Shown here: positions 32,120 to 42,743 of the stretch, piece by piece | How the letters are laid out: each line of letters starts with the position of its first letter | How positions within the stretch are numbered: the first letter of the stretch is position 1 | Assembly: GCA_004431415.1 (NCBI GenBank) | Contig: QPMI01000545.1 | Span: 124,001 to 188,000 of the forward strand | Direction of reading: 5' to 3' | Length of the DNA stretch: 64,000 nt | Source of the DNA: Cyanophora paradoxa | Lineage: Eukaryota > Glaucocystophyceae > Cyanophorales > Cyanophoraceae | Translations under genes and position numbers: made by a program | Notes under the pieces: model-generated | The model's input: only the letters and a program-made list of their open reading frames with translations | Databases searched by the model: none | What the model was told of the DNA's origin: nothing

Positions 32120-32713
32120 TTACTGATCGGCCCTTCTCGGATGCGTCTTTGAATATTAATTCATACCTGTGAATACCATTCGAATCTGGATAGAACACGC
32201 CAGGCTGCGCGGGCGGGGCATGCGCGGTAACGGAGCTCGAGGTGCAAGCCTTGAAGGGGGAAGGCTGGGGATCACCGGGTGGCGGATATGCATGTACATG
32301 CCCAAGCATGCCCAAGTACATGTGCGCATGCAGGGCGCGGCATATGCACGCGCATGCGCGTACGCGTCGGGCGCCAGGGCCTGGGTACATGTACCGTATA
32401 GTGAAGGCGTGAAAGCCAGCGATCAAACCCCGAAGACCCCACTTTCTCTTTCCGGCCGCCGCCCCAGCCTTCGAATTCAGCTGGGCTAGCTAGCTATAGC
32501 ACACCCGATAGGCGCGAATGCGCTGTAAAAAGAAATGCGTTAGAGAGCTAGCGAGCCAGCTTGCGAGTTACGCCTCACGATGAGGCGATGCGCCTGAACC
32601 GTCAGTTACTGGAGCGCGCAGAAGCACAGCAACTCAGTGCGTCTGTAGGCCCGAGGTTTATATGTGCTAGCACTTAGCGAGCTGTGCGGCCCGCTGTGCC
32701 GACCACTTTAGCG
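32120..32713. other. Intergenic, palindrome-rich, no gene seen
   Basis: Between the Cys-rich gene stop and the PPC gene start. It contains clustered cgcatgcgc, catgcccaagcatgccc and gctagctagc repeats. No ORF or RNA is supported. Confidence 0.5.
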
Positions 32714-35700
32714 ATGAGCCGGTCCGGGCGGAGGCCCCGGAGCCGGGCCCGCGGCCTGCCCCCGCTGGAGCCCGACGAGGACGATGCGCTGGTGGCGCTG
32801 CAGGCCCTGCGCGGGACGGCGCTGCGGGACCGGGTGTGCACGGACGCGAACCTGCGGGCGCAGGCGATCCTGGACGAGCTGAACGCGCCGCCGCGCATGA
32901 TCGAGCCGGGGCTCGCGGTGGCGCCCTCGACGGGCTCGCGGAAGCCGCCGAGCATCGGGACCATCCAGTCGCTGCGGAAGTCGATCCTGCGAAGCACGTG
33001 GCGGGGCAGGCGGGCGGGGAGCGTGGCCGCCAGCGTCAGCGACGAGCGGGCGCTGGAGGAGGCGGCGGCGCGCCTCGCGGCGCTCGTGGAGAGCAGCCCC
33101 TCCATCGCCGCCTACGCCGCCCAGAACCCCTCCTTCCGCCCCGTCCGCCCCGCCCCGCCACGCCCGCCCTCGCGCGTCCGGCACCGCCCGCCTGACCGCG
33201 CGCGTCGCTCCCCAGAGCTCGCTGCTGACCGCCGGCGACGTCTTCAAGAAGGGCGCGGCCCCGCCCCTCCCGCCCCCGCCCCGCCCCGCTGCGAGCTGAG
33301 GGCCGGGCCGGCACGCAGGCTTCCAGGACATCTTCCAGGACATCCGCTCCGTGCTGCACTTCAACGGCCGCTGGCGCTCCGAGGTGCCCCCGCTCCCCCC
33401 CCCGCCCCCTCCCGCCCCCGGCCGTCCCTCCCCTCCCCCCCAGCTCTAGCTAGCTCTAGCGACAGCTAGCTCTAGCTAACTGAGAGTGCGCCTCTGACCC
33501 TCCCTCCCGACAGCACACGGAGCTCTCGGCCGGGGACCCCCACATCGACGCCTGCGAGCGGGACCAGTACCGCCACTTCGTCTTCCGCGGTGCGCTTTCT
33601 AAAGGGGCCGCCCGCCCCTTTCCTCCGCCTTCGCCTCACGCCCCGGCCAGTGCTTGAGCCCGGGAGGGTCGACATCACCCTCTCCGCCATCAAGGGGGTA
33701 CGTGCGGACGGACCCTGGGCGTCGCTTTTCCCTCCGCGAACGGCCTCGTTTACGCGTATCCCCCTTGCAGGACCCGGACCTCTTCGTGTGCTGCACGAAC
33801 GAGTACCCCACGCAGGATGCGCACACGTGGCGCTCGGCGGGCGAAGGCTCCGATTCCATCACGCTCTCCTTCGAGCGCGTGCCCACCCTCGTGTACATCG
33901 GCGTCCGCGGCGCCGCCGAGGGCGAGAACAAGGCCCGCCCGCGCCCTGCCCCGCGCCCCAGGCCCCGCCCGTCCTCGCCGCGCACTCTGAAACCCGTACC
34001 CCCGCGCAGTTCCGGCTCACGGCGGGCTCGAAGAAGGTGATTCAGCTTGTACCCGGGGAGCCCGTCGTCTCCTCCGTCAAGCCCGGCAAGTACGCCTACT
34101 TCAAGGTACCCCCCTGGACTTGCCCCTCCCCTCCCCCTTCTCGCTTCGGGGTACGAGCGGCCGGGGCGCGCAGTACCACCACAGCGCCCGCGGCAAGTCC
34201 GTCCGCATCAAGCTCACCTCACTCAAGGCGCGGCGTACCCCCTTCCTAATCCCTCCCCCCGCTCCCATCCGAACGCCGCGTACCCCCCGCAGGGAGACAC
34301 CGACCTCTTCGTGTGCGTCACGAACCAGACGCCCACCGAGGGTCCGTAAACCCACCCCGCAACAACCTCCCCGTACCCCTCCCCTCCCCTGAGTTCCCGT
34401 ACCCCCCCCCCCATCCCGCAGAAAAGTCGACGTGGAAGTCGAACGCGGACGGGGACGACGTCGTCACGATCTGGCCCTCGGACCCCAACTACCGGTGCGC
34501 CGAAAATCGCGATACAAACCGTCGCCGCCCGCCCGGAACCCGGTCTGGTCTGACCGCCGGCCCCGCCCCGCCCCGCCCCGCCCCAAAGCTACGGGTGGTA
34601 CTTCGTGGGGGTACGCGGCTTCGAGCTTTCGAAGACGGACCTCGAGTTCGAGGTCGTCTGCCTCGCCGAGAAGAACGGTACCCCCTTTCCTCCGGCTCGA
34701 AGCCTAGGCCGCGCCGGGCCGGGCCGCGCCGAGCCGGGCCGGCCGCAGCCAAGAAGGACGAGGTGAAGGCGACGCTCGCCCTCGCGGCCAAGAACTACAA
34801 CAAGGTGCCCCTCTGGCTCGGAGCCCGCGCTCCTGGCCCGAGCCGAGCCTCCTCCTCATCCTATTCTTCCCGCAGGACAAGAAGAAGGCGAAGCAGGAGG
34901 AGATGGCGGACGCTGAGCTCTACGGCATCGTTAAGGGCGGTCCGCCCCCGCCCGCCCGCCCGCCCGCCCGCCCGCCCCCGCCCGCTCCCCCTCTTCTTAT
35001 CTTTGGGCGGCAGGGAGCGACGCGGAGGGCGGGATCACCACGGGCGGCGAGGGCGCCTCGTCCGACGGGGAGGCCTCCGGGGACGGTGCGGCCTTTCCTC
35101 CGCCCCCCTCTGAGCCGCCCCCGCCCCGCGCTGGCGCCCGCGGCGCCGGTTGCTGAGCGTGCGGGCGGGCGTGGCAGGCACGGAGGGCGGCGAGGGCGGC
35201 GGCGGCGGGCGGGGCAAGTCGCGCCACAAGAAGAAGCGGAAGGATCGACGCGGCAAGAAGACTCATGCGCAGTGCGGGCCGCCCGGCCAACCCCATCCCA
35301 TCCCCGCCTGACCCCCCGCAGCGCCTTCGGGTCGGTCTCGCGGGCGGGCATACAGTACGGTATCCCCGAGAGCGTCGCCCGCCTCCTCCGGTACCCCCCT
35401 CTCCGCCCCCCCCACCTCCCCCTCGCTTTCCTTAGCCGGCTCGCTTGCTCTCCACAGGGCGGGGCAGGTCCCCGAGGACTCGATCAGCGTCCGGCCCGGC
35501 GCCGCCGCCGGCGCGTCGGGGGCGGCGTCGGGGGCGGCTTCCGGGACGGCGACGCCGGGCGAGAGGCTCGCCGCGCCGCCGCGGTCCGTGCTGCTGGCCT
35601 CGCTCCTTGAGATCACCTCGGAGGGCCCCGAGGGGCCCTCGGCCTCCGAGGCCGAGCCGGGGCGGACGGGGCCCGGGGCGCGCGGACGGCGCGGGGCGCC

Positions 35701-37495
35701 AAATCGGCGCGGGCCTCGCGGCTGCCCTCGCCCGAGCGCCCGCCGGTCTCCCGCAACGAGGCGCTCGCGGCGGCCGCCGCGGACCTGGAGCCCCTCGTGC
35801 AGAAGAGCATCCGCCGCCTCCGCCCCGCCCGCCCCCCGCGCGACTCCTCCTCGTACCCGGCGTCGCCTCCCCCCGGGGAGGAGACCCCCGCCCCCGCCAG
35901 CGACGCGGACCTCGGGGGCGCGCTTGCCGCCCCCAGCACCGAGGAGCTCTTCTTCCCCCCCTCCTCTTCTTCCTCTTCCCTCCCGACGGACCCCGCCGCC
36001 GCCGCCGCGCTGGAGCGCGGGGGGCGCCACTTCGCCTCCGCCCCGCAGCTCGTCCCTGGTCCTGTACCCCCCGCCCCCGCCCCCCTCGCCCACGCACCCG
36101 CCCACGCACCCGCCCGCCGAGTCCCGTGATCCCCGCCCCGACGGCCGGCCCGGCCCCTCTCGAGCGCGGCAGCCGCCACGCCGCCTCGGCACCGCAGCTC
36201 GCCGCGGGGCCGCACCCTTCCCCCGGCCCCGCCCCCGCCCCGCCGCGGCCCCGGCCCCGGCTCCCGCCCCGGCAGCAGCGCCTTCCCTCCTACCCTCCCC
36301 GCCCCCCTGCCGCCGCCCCTGCCGGCCCCTTCGAGGCGGTGGCGGCGGCGGGGCCCCGCCGGAAGCCCCCCGCGGGGCCGGGGGCGGGCCCGGCGAGCGC
36401 CGCGCTGATGCCGGGCATCGAGCTGGGCCCGGCCGCCCTGCTCATCGAGGAGCCGGCCTCGCCCTGGCTCAAGCGGCGCACCCTCCCGCCCGGCCGCCTG
36501 CGCTCCCGCCTCCCGCCCGACCCGCGCCCGCCCGTGCTCGTGCTGCCCTCGGGCCCGCCGCCCCTGGACTGGGCCGACCGCCGCATCATGGAGCTCAGGG
36601 GCGAGTCGCCCCGGCGCTCTCCCTCCCCGGACGCCTCGGGCTCCCTCCCGCCCTCCCAACGCCCGCGTCCCCTCGCCGCCGCCCCGGCGCACAACGCCCG
36701 GGGCGTGCCCCTCGCGCCCTCCCCGGCGCCCGACCCCGGGGGCCGCCGCGCCGGCCTCTCGGGCTCGGCCTCGGCGCCGCTGCTGCGGCCCAGCCCGCTG
36801 CCGGCCGCGTGGAAGAACGCGCACCTGCTGCACGGCCCCGCGGAGAGCGCGGCGCGCCTCTCGACCCTCTACCAGAGCCGCACCGTCAAGCTGCCCGAGG
36901 TGCCGGGTGCCAAGCCCCCGCGGCGCGGCGCCAAGGCCCACGGCAAGCCGAAGGAGGCCCCACCGCCGCCGGCCCCGCCCAAGCCGGAGACGCCGGCGGC
37001 CGCCAAGCCGCCCCAGGACTTCGAGGCGAGCAACCCGGCGGTGCAGAGGGAGCTGGAGAAGGCCGCGGGGCTCAAGCCGCCGCCGCCCAAGCCCCGCAAG
37101 TCCTCCCTCAAGCCCTCCCGCTTCGCCTCGGAGTCCCCCTCCCCCGAGCCCGGCGCCGCCCCCTCGCCTCCCCGCCGGACGCCGCGCCGGGGCCGGGGCG
37201 GCGGCCGGCGGGGCCCCCGCTGGAGTCGATCCCGGACTCGGCGAGGGCCTCCGGGGGCCCGGCCTCGAGCGGGCGGGCGGGGCGGGCGCCGCCGCCGCGG
37301 CCCTGGACGCGGGACCCCGAGTCGCGCGCGGCATCCCGCGAGGCCCGCATGCAGCTGCCCATCTCGAACTCGATGCGCATCCGCCGCATCGAGCTCGAGC
37401 ACGCGCCCGCCCCCGATCGCGATGGGGCGGCCCGCCCGGCCCCCGAACCCGATCGCGAAGCGGGGGCCAAGCCCGACGCCGTAGCGGCAGAGTAG
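32714..37495 (+). CDS. Tandem PPC-like beta-sandwich protein with long disordered C-terminus
   Basis: The start ATG ([14 protein letters not shown]) opens a helical N-terminal region (about 32714-33150). Two related domains follow. One contains DPDLFVCCTNEYPT, GEGSDSITLSFERV and VYIGVRGAAEG. The other contains VRIKLTSLKGDTDLFVCVTN, DGDDVVTIWPSDPNYR and YFVGVRGFELSK. The pattern of D-x-DLFV at one end, xVGVRG at the other and about 90 residues per unit resembles pre-peptidase C-terminal (PPC) domains. A Lys-rich segment (SRHKKKRKDRRGKK) comes next, then roughly 700 Pro/Ala/Ser-rich residues with a repeated GxRHxASAPQL motif. The end reads MQLPISNSMRIRRIELEH and then DAVAAE. The disordered part uses three reading frames in turn (about 35590-35680, 35700-36070, 36120-37200, then the last exon), implying introns or sequence errors. 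The function is unknown. Confidence 0.65.
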
Positions 37496-37794
37496 CATGC
37501 CGGCGCCCAGCACTTCAGCTGAGGGTCTGTACGTGTGCCGCAGTGCTTTAATTTCTAGCTATTTGATCGACTCGGCCGCGGCGATGTCGCCGCGCCGCCA
37601 GCAGCGGGCGCATGCTTGTGCTACGCATGCTTGCAATTGGCCTTCGCGCAGGGCGATCGCGATCGGTTCGAATCCGCGCGGGGCGGTATCTCGTTAGGAT
37701 CTCGCGGGGCAGCTTCAAGCTCGAGCTCGTACGCGCGGCCCGCTCTCAGCAGCCGATCTCGTTCGCGTGTCAGCTATCAGCTAGCTGCCGCAGA

Positions 37795-40700
37795 ATGGCG
37801 GGCGCTGACAGCTTGGCGTTCGCGCTCGGCGTGGCCGCCGGGTCTTCCACGTCGGTCTCGATTCGCTCGATCATCGCCCAAACGACCGCTCTCGCGCACG
37901 TGAGGCCCTCTGGCGAGTGTTCCAGCCGGCGAGCGGAGGCCGCGAGACTGCGGAGCACGCACGAGTTCCTCGGCCAGCGGAGCTTCGGCAGCACGCATGT
38001 GCTCGCCAATATCGACCGGCTGCAGCGCTTCGCCCGCCGCGGAGGACGGGCGCGTGCGGGGCACGCAACGATCGAGGCGAAAGCGATCGACCCCCCGAAG
38101 CGTGCGCGCCGATCCTGGCCCCTGCTTATGAACCTTTTAGCCTTTAACTACATTCCGGGCCCGCTTTCGTTTCCCTGCGCAGCTACTTCAGTTGAGATCG
38201 ATATCGGGGACGGGAAGATTGTGACGATCGAGACTGGGATGTTGGCGCGACAGGCCGACGGCTCGGCCGTGCTGCGCTGCGGGAACTGCGTCCTGCTCGC
38301 GACCGTCTGCGCTGCCGTCAAACACAAGGAGGGCGCCGACTTCCTTCCCCTTTCCGTCGACTACGTGGAGCGCGTGCGTCCTGCGTCCCCCCGTCCCTTT
38401 TCTTTCCTTCCTTATGCTAGCGTCTTTCTTGAGCAGTACAGCGCTGCGGGTCGCTTCCCCGGTGGTTTCCTCAAGCGCGAGTCGAAGATGTCGGACAACG
38501 AGGTGCTCATCAGTCGCATCGTCGACCGTGCTGTCCGGCCGCTCTTCCCGGACGATTTCCACGCGGAGACACAGGTTTGCGCGCCGCTCGCGGGGCCCCT
38601 TCGGCCCGCGCGGTCGAGATTCCGAGATTTGATCCGCAGATCCTCGTCACGCTCGTTTCTGCGGACTCGGCGATCGCGCCGGACGCGCTCGCGGGCCTCG
38701 CTGCGTCGGCGGCGCTCGCAGTTTCCGACGTTCCGTTCCACGTGCGGCCCGCCCTGCCCGCCCGCGCCGTCTCCGCTTCGTCCCGTCGTCGAGCTCGGTC
38801 GCGCGGCAGGGCCCGTTCTCGGAGGTGCGCGTGGCGCGAGTGGACGGCAAGCTCGTGATCAACCCGTTCGTGGACGAGGTCCGTCCCTTCTTCCTCCGCC
38901 TTCCCCGCCCCGGGACGCTGCGTTGTGGGCCGAGCTCGTCCCGCGCCGCAGATCCCGCGCGCCGACATCGACATGATCGTCTCGGGCTCCCTCGATTCGA
39001 TCAACATGGTGGAGGGCGAGATGAACGAGGCGCGCGCGGCCGCGCGGCCGTCCCCGCTGCTTCTTCCCTTTTAAAACTTCTTCTCCTCCGCAGGTGTCGA
39101 AGGAGGAGATGCTGGAGGCGATCCTCTTCGCGCACGAGGCGATCAAGGCGCAGTGCCGGGCCGTCGCGGAGCTGGCGGAGAAGGCCGGCAAGGCCAAGCG
39201 CGAGTACTGCCACGAGGACCCCTTCGACGAGGAGATGTGGGTGCGCCGCAGAGAGATCGATCCCGGAGAGCCGCCGCTCGCCCTCGCCCGCTCTTGGCTG
39301 AGACTTCGTTCGCAGACGCGCGTCGTGGCGGACCTGTCGGGCCCCATGCGCGAGATCGCGACGTGCGGCCCCGCCCCGCCTCGCGCCCCGCCCCGCCCCG
39401 CGCCCCACCGGCCCCTCAACCGGACGCAGGGCGGGCCTGCCGAAGCTGGATCGCCAGGCGCGCTACGACGCGCTGTACCACAGCTGGGTCGAAGCGTGCG
39501 CCCGGGCCGCGCCCCGGGGCCGCCTCCTCGGCGGCTCCTGAGCGCGGGCGGGCCGGGCCGCGCGGCCGCGCAGGAACATACCGGACGAGGAGGTCTACGA
39601 GCACGAGGAGGTGCGCCGGCGCCGCTCCCCGCGCGCCCGCCGGCGCCCGAGCCGACGCCGACGCCGGTGCGCGCGGGGCAGCTGCACTTCAAGCAGTACT
39701 TCAACAAGCTGAAGAAGCGGATCACGCGGCGCCTCGTGCTGGACGAGGGAGTCCGCCTCGACGGCCGCAAGCTCGACGAGGTCGGCTCGGCTCGGCCCGG
39801 CCGCGGAGGGGGCCGCCCAAGCTAAAAGAGGGGCGCTCGGGCGCAGGTGCGGGACGTGTGGTGCGCGGTGGACTACCTGCCCTCGCCGCACGGCTCGGCG
39901 GTCTTCACGCGCGGAGAGACGCAAGCCCTCGCCACCGTCACCCTCGGCAACAAGCAGGACGAGCAGATGGCGCGCCCGCCCCGCCCCGCCCCGCCCCGCC
40001 CCGGCCCCGCCCGAGCCCCGCCCCGCCCAGATCGACGGGGTGATGCTGGTCGGCTCCGCCAAGTTCCTCCTCCACTACAACTTCCCGGGCTTCTCCACCG
40101 GCGAGGTCCGCCCCGTCCCATCCCGACCCCGAGCCTCTGGCGCCGGCCGGCCCGGCTCGGCTGAGGCCGGGGGCGGGCCTTTGTGCGCAGGTGAAGCCGA
40201 ACCGGGCGCCGGGGCGGCGGGAGGTGGGCCACGGCAACCTCGCCCAGCGCGCCCTCAAGAAGGTGGTACCCAGCGAGGAGGAGTGCCCGTACACCATCCG
40301 GTGCCCCCCCGCCCCGCCCCGCCGCCCGCCCCTGGGCTTTGACTCGAGTCGCGCCCGATGATTACAAACATATCCAAGCTCTAGAACCTCTGAGATCCCG
40401 TGATCGCACAAATATATACTACGGTTATTAGGGCTCAACGACGACCCTCACCCCCATCGCCCCCCCCACGCCCGCCCGCCCTCCCGCCCCCGCCGACCCC
40501 CCCTATCAACGGCAGAGTGGTCTCGGACGTGCTTGAGTCGAACGGGTCCTCGTCGATGGCATCCGTCTGCGCCGGCTCGCTCGCCATGCTCGACGCCGGC
40601 GTGCCCCTCAAGCGCCAGGCCCGCCCCGCCCACCCCCGCCCCGCCCCTCGCGCGCCCCGCCTTCTGACCCCGCCCTCCAGTGCGCCGGCATCGCGATGGG

Positions 40701-42481
40701 CCTGATCAGCGAGGGCGCCTCGGAGTCGCCCACGGGCAAGCCCCGCTTCGCGGTGCGCCGGCCCCGCTCACCCCTCCCCCCACCCCCACACCCTCCCGTC
40801 TCACCCCCGCCCCCCGCAGGTGCTGACGGACCTGCTGGGCGACGAGGACGCCCTCGGCGACATGGACTTCAAGGCGCCCGCCCGCCCGCCCGCCCGCCCG
40901 CCCGCCCGCCCCCGGCCTCCGCTCTGCCCTGCCCTGCTCCTAGCTCCAAGAGCTTCTGCGCCGGCTCGCTCACGCGGGGGGCCGGGGCGCAGATCGCGGG
41001 GACGGAGAAGGGCATCACCGCGTGCCAGATGGACATCAAGGTCCGTCCGTCCGTACGGGCGGCCTTGCCGGGTCGCTGAGGCCGAGGGGCGGCCCCGCCC
41101 CGCCCCGCGCGCGCGCAGGTCGAGGGCCTTAGCCGGGAGATCCTCCAGACCGCCATCGACCAGGCCGAGCGCGGCCGGTGCTTGTTTCGCTTTGCTTCGT
41201 CTCGCCACGCCTCGCGCTCCGCCTCGCCGACCGAGCCCGGGCGCCCAGGGGGGAGATCCTGCGGATCATGGACGGGACGTGCGCGGCGCCGCGGGCGGCG
41301 ATGAAGCCCCACGTGCCCCGCATCGTCCGCGTCAACATCCCAAGGCCCGCCAGCCCGCCCGCCCGCCCGCCCGGGCCCGACCCGTCGCTCGCTCCGGGTC
41401 TGACGAGTGCGCTGGGGCGCGCGCGCGTGCGCAGGGAGTTCGTGGGCCAGATCATCGGCCCCGGGGGCAAGAACATCCAGGGGCTGCAGCGGGAGACGGG
41501 GACGACGATCGACATCGAGGACCGGGGCGAGGGGGAGGACGCCGTCGTGGAGATCAGCGGGGGCGAGGAGGAGGGCACGCGCCGGGCCGTCGCCGCCATC
41601 CGCGGGGCCACCGTCGTGCCCGAGGTCGGCACCGTCTACGAGGGGTGCGCCCTCCCCCGCCCCCTTTCTTTCCTCCTTCCTTCTGAGCTCTCCCTGCGAA
41701 TCGAAGGCCCGTGAAGACCATCACGGCCTTTGGCGCCTTCGTCGAGTTCCTCCCCGGGAAGTGCGCAGATCGAGTCCCAGATCCCACGTCGAAATTCGGA
41801 TTCTGAGGGCCTGCTGCAGGGACGGGCTGCTGCACATCTCGGAGGTGGCGTGGGAGCGCCTCCCCGACCTCGAGGGCGTCCTGGCCGAGGGCGACGTCAT
41901 CCAGGTCAAGGTGCCCGCGGCGGGCCGGGGCCGGGGCCGGGGTCGCCCCTGGGCTCTTGTTTGTTCGAGTCGCGCCCGATGATTACAAACATATCCAAGC
42001 TCTAGAACCTCTGAGATCCCGTGATCGCACAAATATATACTACGGTTATGAGGGCTCAACGACGACCCGCCTCCTACCGCCCGCCCCTCCCCGCCTCCCC
42101 CCCGCGCCCCGGTCATGACGGGCTGGCGCGGCCGCGCCGCGCAGCTGATCGGAGTGGACGAGCGGACGGGCAAGTTCAAGCTCTCGCGCAAGGTCCTCCT
42201 GGAGAAGCCGGCGGCGCCCGAGCCGGCCGCCCCGCGCTCCACCGGCGCCGCCGACGACGCCGCCGCCCTCGACATGTCGGTGCGCCCGGCCCGCCCGGGC
42301 TCCTTCCCCCCCTCTGTGGTTCGGGCCCGACCTTGGGCAGATATTCGGCGAGGAGATCGTGCCGCTGGGCGGCGGCGACCGGGGCGACCGCGGCGACCGG
42401 GAGCGCCGCGGCGGCGGGGTGGCCGCGGCGGCCGCGGCGGCCGCGGCGGGCGGCGCCCCGCGCGGGACTAGACAGTGGTAG
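37795..42481 (+). CDS. PNP: Polyribonucleotide nucleotidyltransferase (PNPase), organellar
   Basis: Phosphorolytic 3'-5' exoribonuclease, expected in plastid or mitochondrion. First RNase PH domain: [58 protein letters not shown] and [11 protein letters not shown] helical linker follows ([18 protein letters not shown]). Second, catalytic RNase PH domain: [69 protein letters not shown] and [14 protein letters not shown] joined to [18 protein letters not shown] domain: [21 protein letters not shown]1 domain: [44 protein letters not shown]. The tail is Gly/Arg/Ala-rich, stopping at 42479-42481. The start is uncertain. An open frame runs upstream of IVTIETG to an ATG at 37795 ([13 protein letters not shown], a possible transit peptide), but an intron ending cctgcgcag at about 38181 may separate it. 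Two introns hold the snoRNA-like element. Confidence 0.95.
40344..40447 (+). ncRNA. Candidate intronic box C/D snoRNA, copy A (PNPase intron)
   Basis: It lies in the intron after the exon ending EEECPYTIR and before [10 protein letters not shown], in sense orientation. Elements in order: ccgatga (box C-like, consensus RTGATGA), guide 1 agctctagaa, ctga (box D'), tgatcg (box C'-like), guide 2 tactacggttat, ctca (box D position). Outer gtcg/cgac could form the terminal stem. Guide 1 is the reverse complement of TTCTAGAGCT and guide 2 of ATAACCGTAGTA. These are adjacent segments of the conserved 5' part of plant and algal 18S rRNA as I recall it. The box D of this copy is imperfect (ctca). Confidence 0.55.
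41965..42068 (+). ncRNA. Candidate intronic box C/D snoRNA, copy B (PNPase intron)
   Basis: It is 104 nt long and differs from copy A by a single base (gttatgag against gttattag). It lies in the intron between the exons ending GDVIQVK and starting [11 protein letters not shown], in sense orientation. Both 18S-complementary segments are intact. The near identity to copy A, 1.6 kb away in another intron of the same gene, indicates recent duplication or conversion. The sequence either side of the 104 nt differs between the introns. Confidence 0.55.
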
Positions 42482-42743
42482 GCATGCGCACCCCTTCTCC
42501 GACTCGTCTAGATCTAGATCTGGGTTTTGATCGTTGATCGCTTCCCTGTTTCAAGTGCTTCCTGATTGTAGAATTTTATGCTCGAACCGGCCGCTGGCAT
42601 TGATGATGTGCCTTGCGGCAACAGCTGCAGTGAACCGGCATCGTGCATAATCGGCTAGTTCCCATCTCAAGTTGATATTAATTTTAAACGTGAACGAGAC
42701 GACCCTTGCTCAGGGCCGGCCGACGCCGACGCCGCGCCGAGCC

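Noticed and set aside
35613-37334. 573-codon minus-strand frame opposite the PPC-like gene
   Set aside because: It is the shadow of GC-rich coding sequence on the other strand; the plus strand has ordered domains and splice-consistent exons.
37655-37685. Possible tRNA T-arm (ggttcgaatcc)
   Set aside because: The T-loop sequence is right but the flanking stem pairs poorly, and no acceptor, D or anticodon arms can be built upstream.
40344-42068. H/ACA snoRNA as the explanation for the intronic element
   Set aside because: A bipartite 18S complement could fit a pseudouridylation pocket, but only a 4-6 bp hairpin (gatc/gatc) separates the two parts and no proper lower stem or ACA box is placed; the C/D reading fits better.
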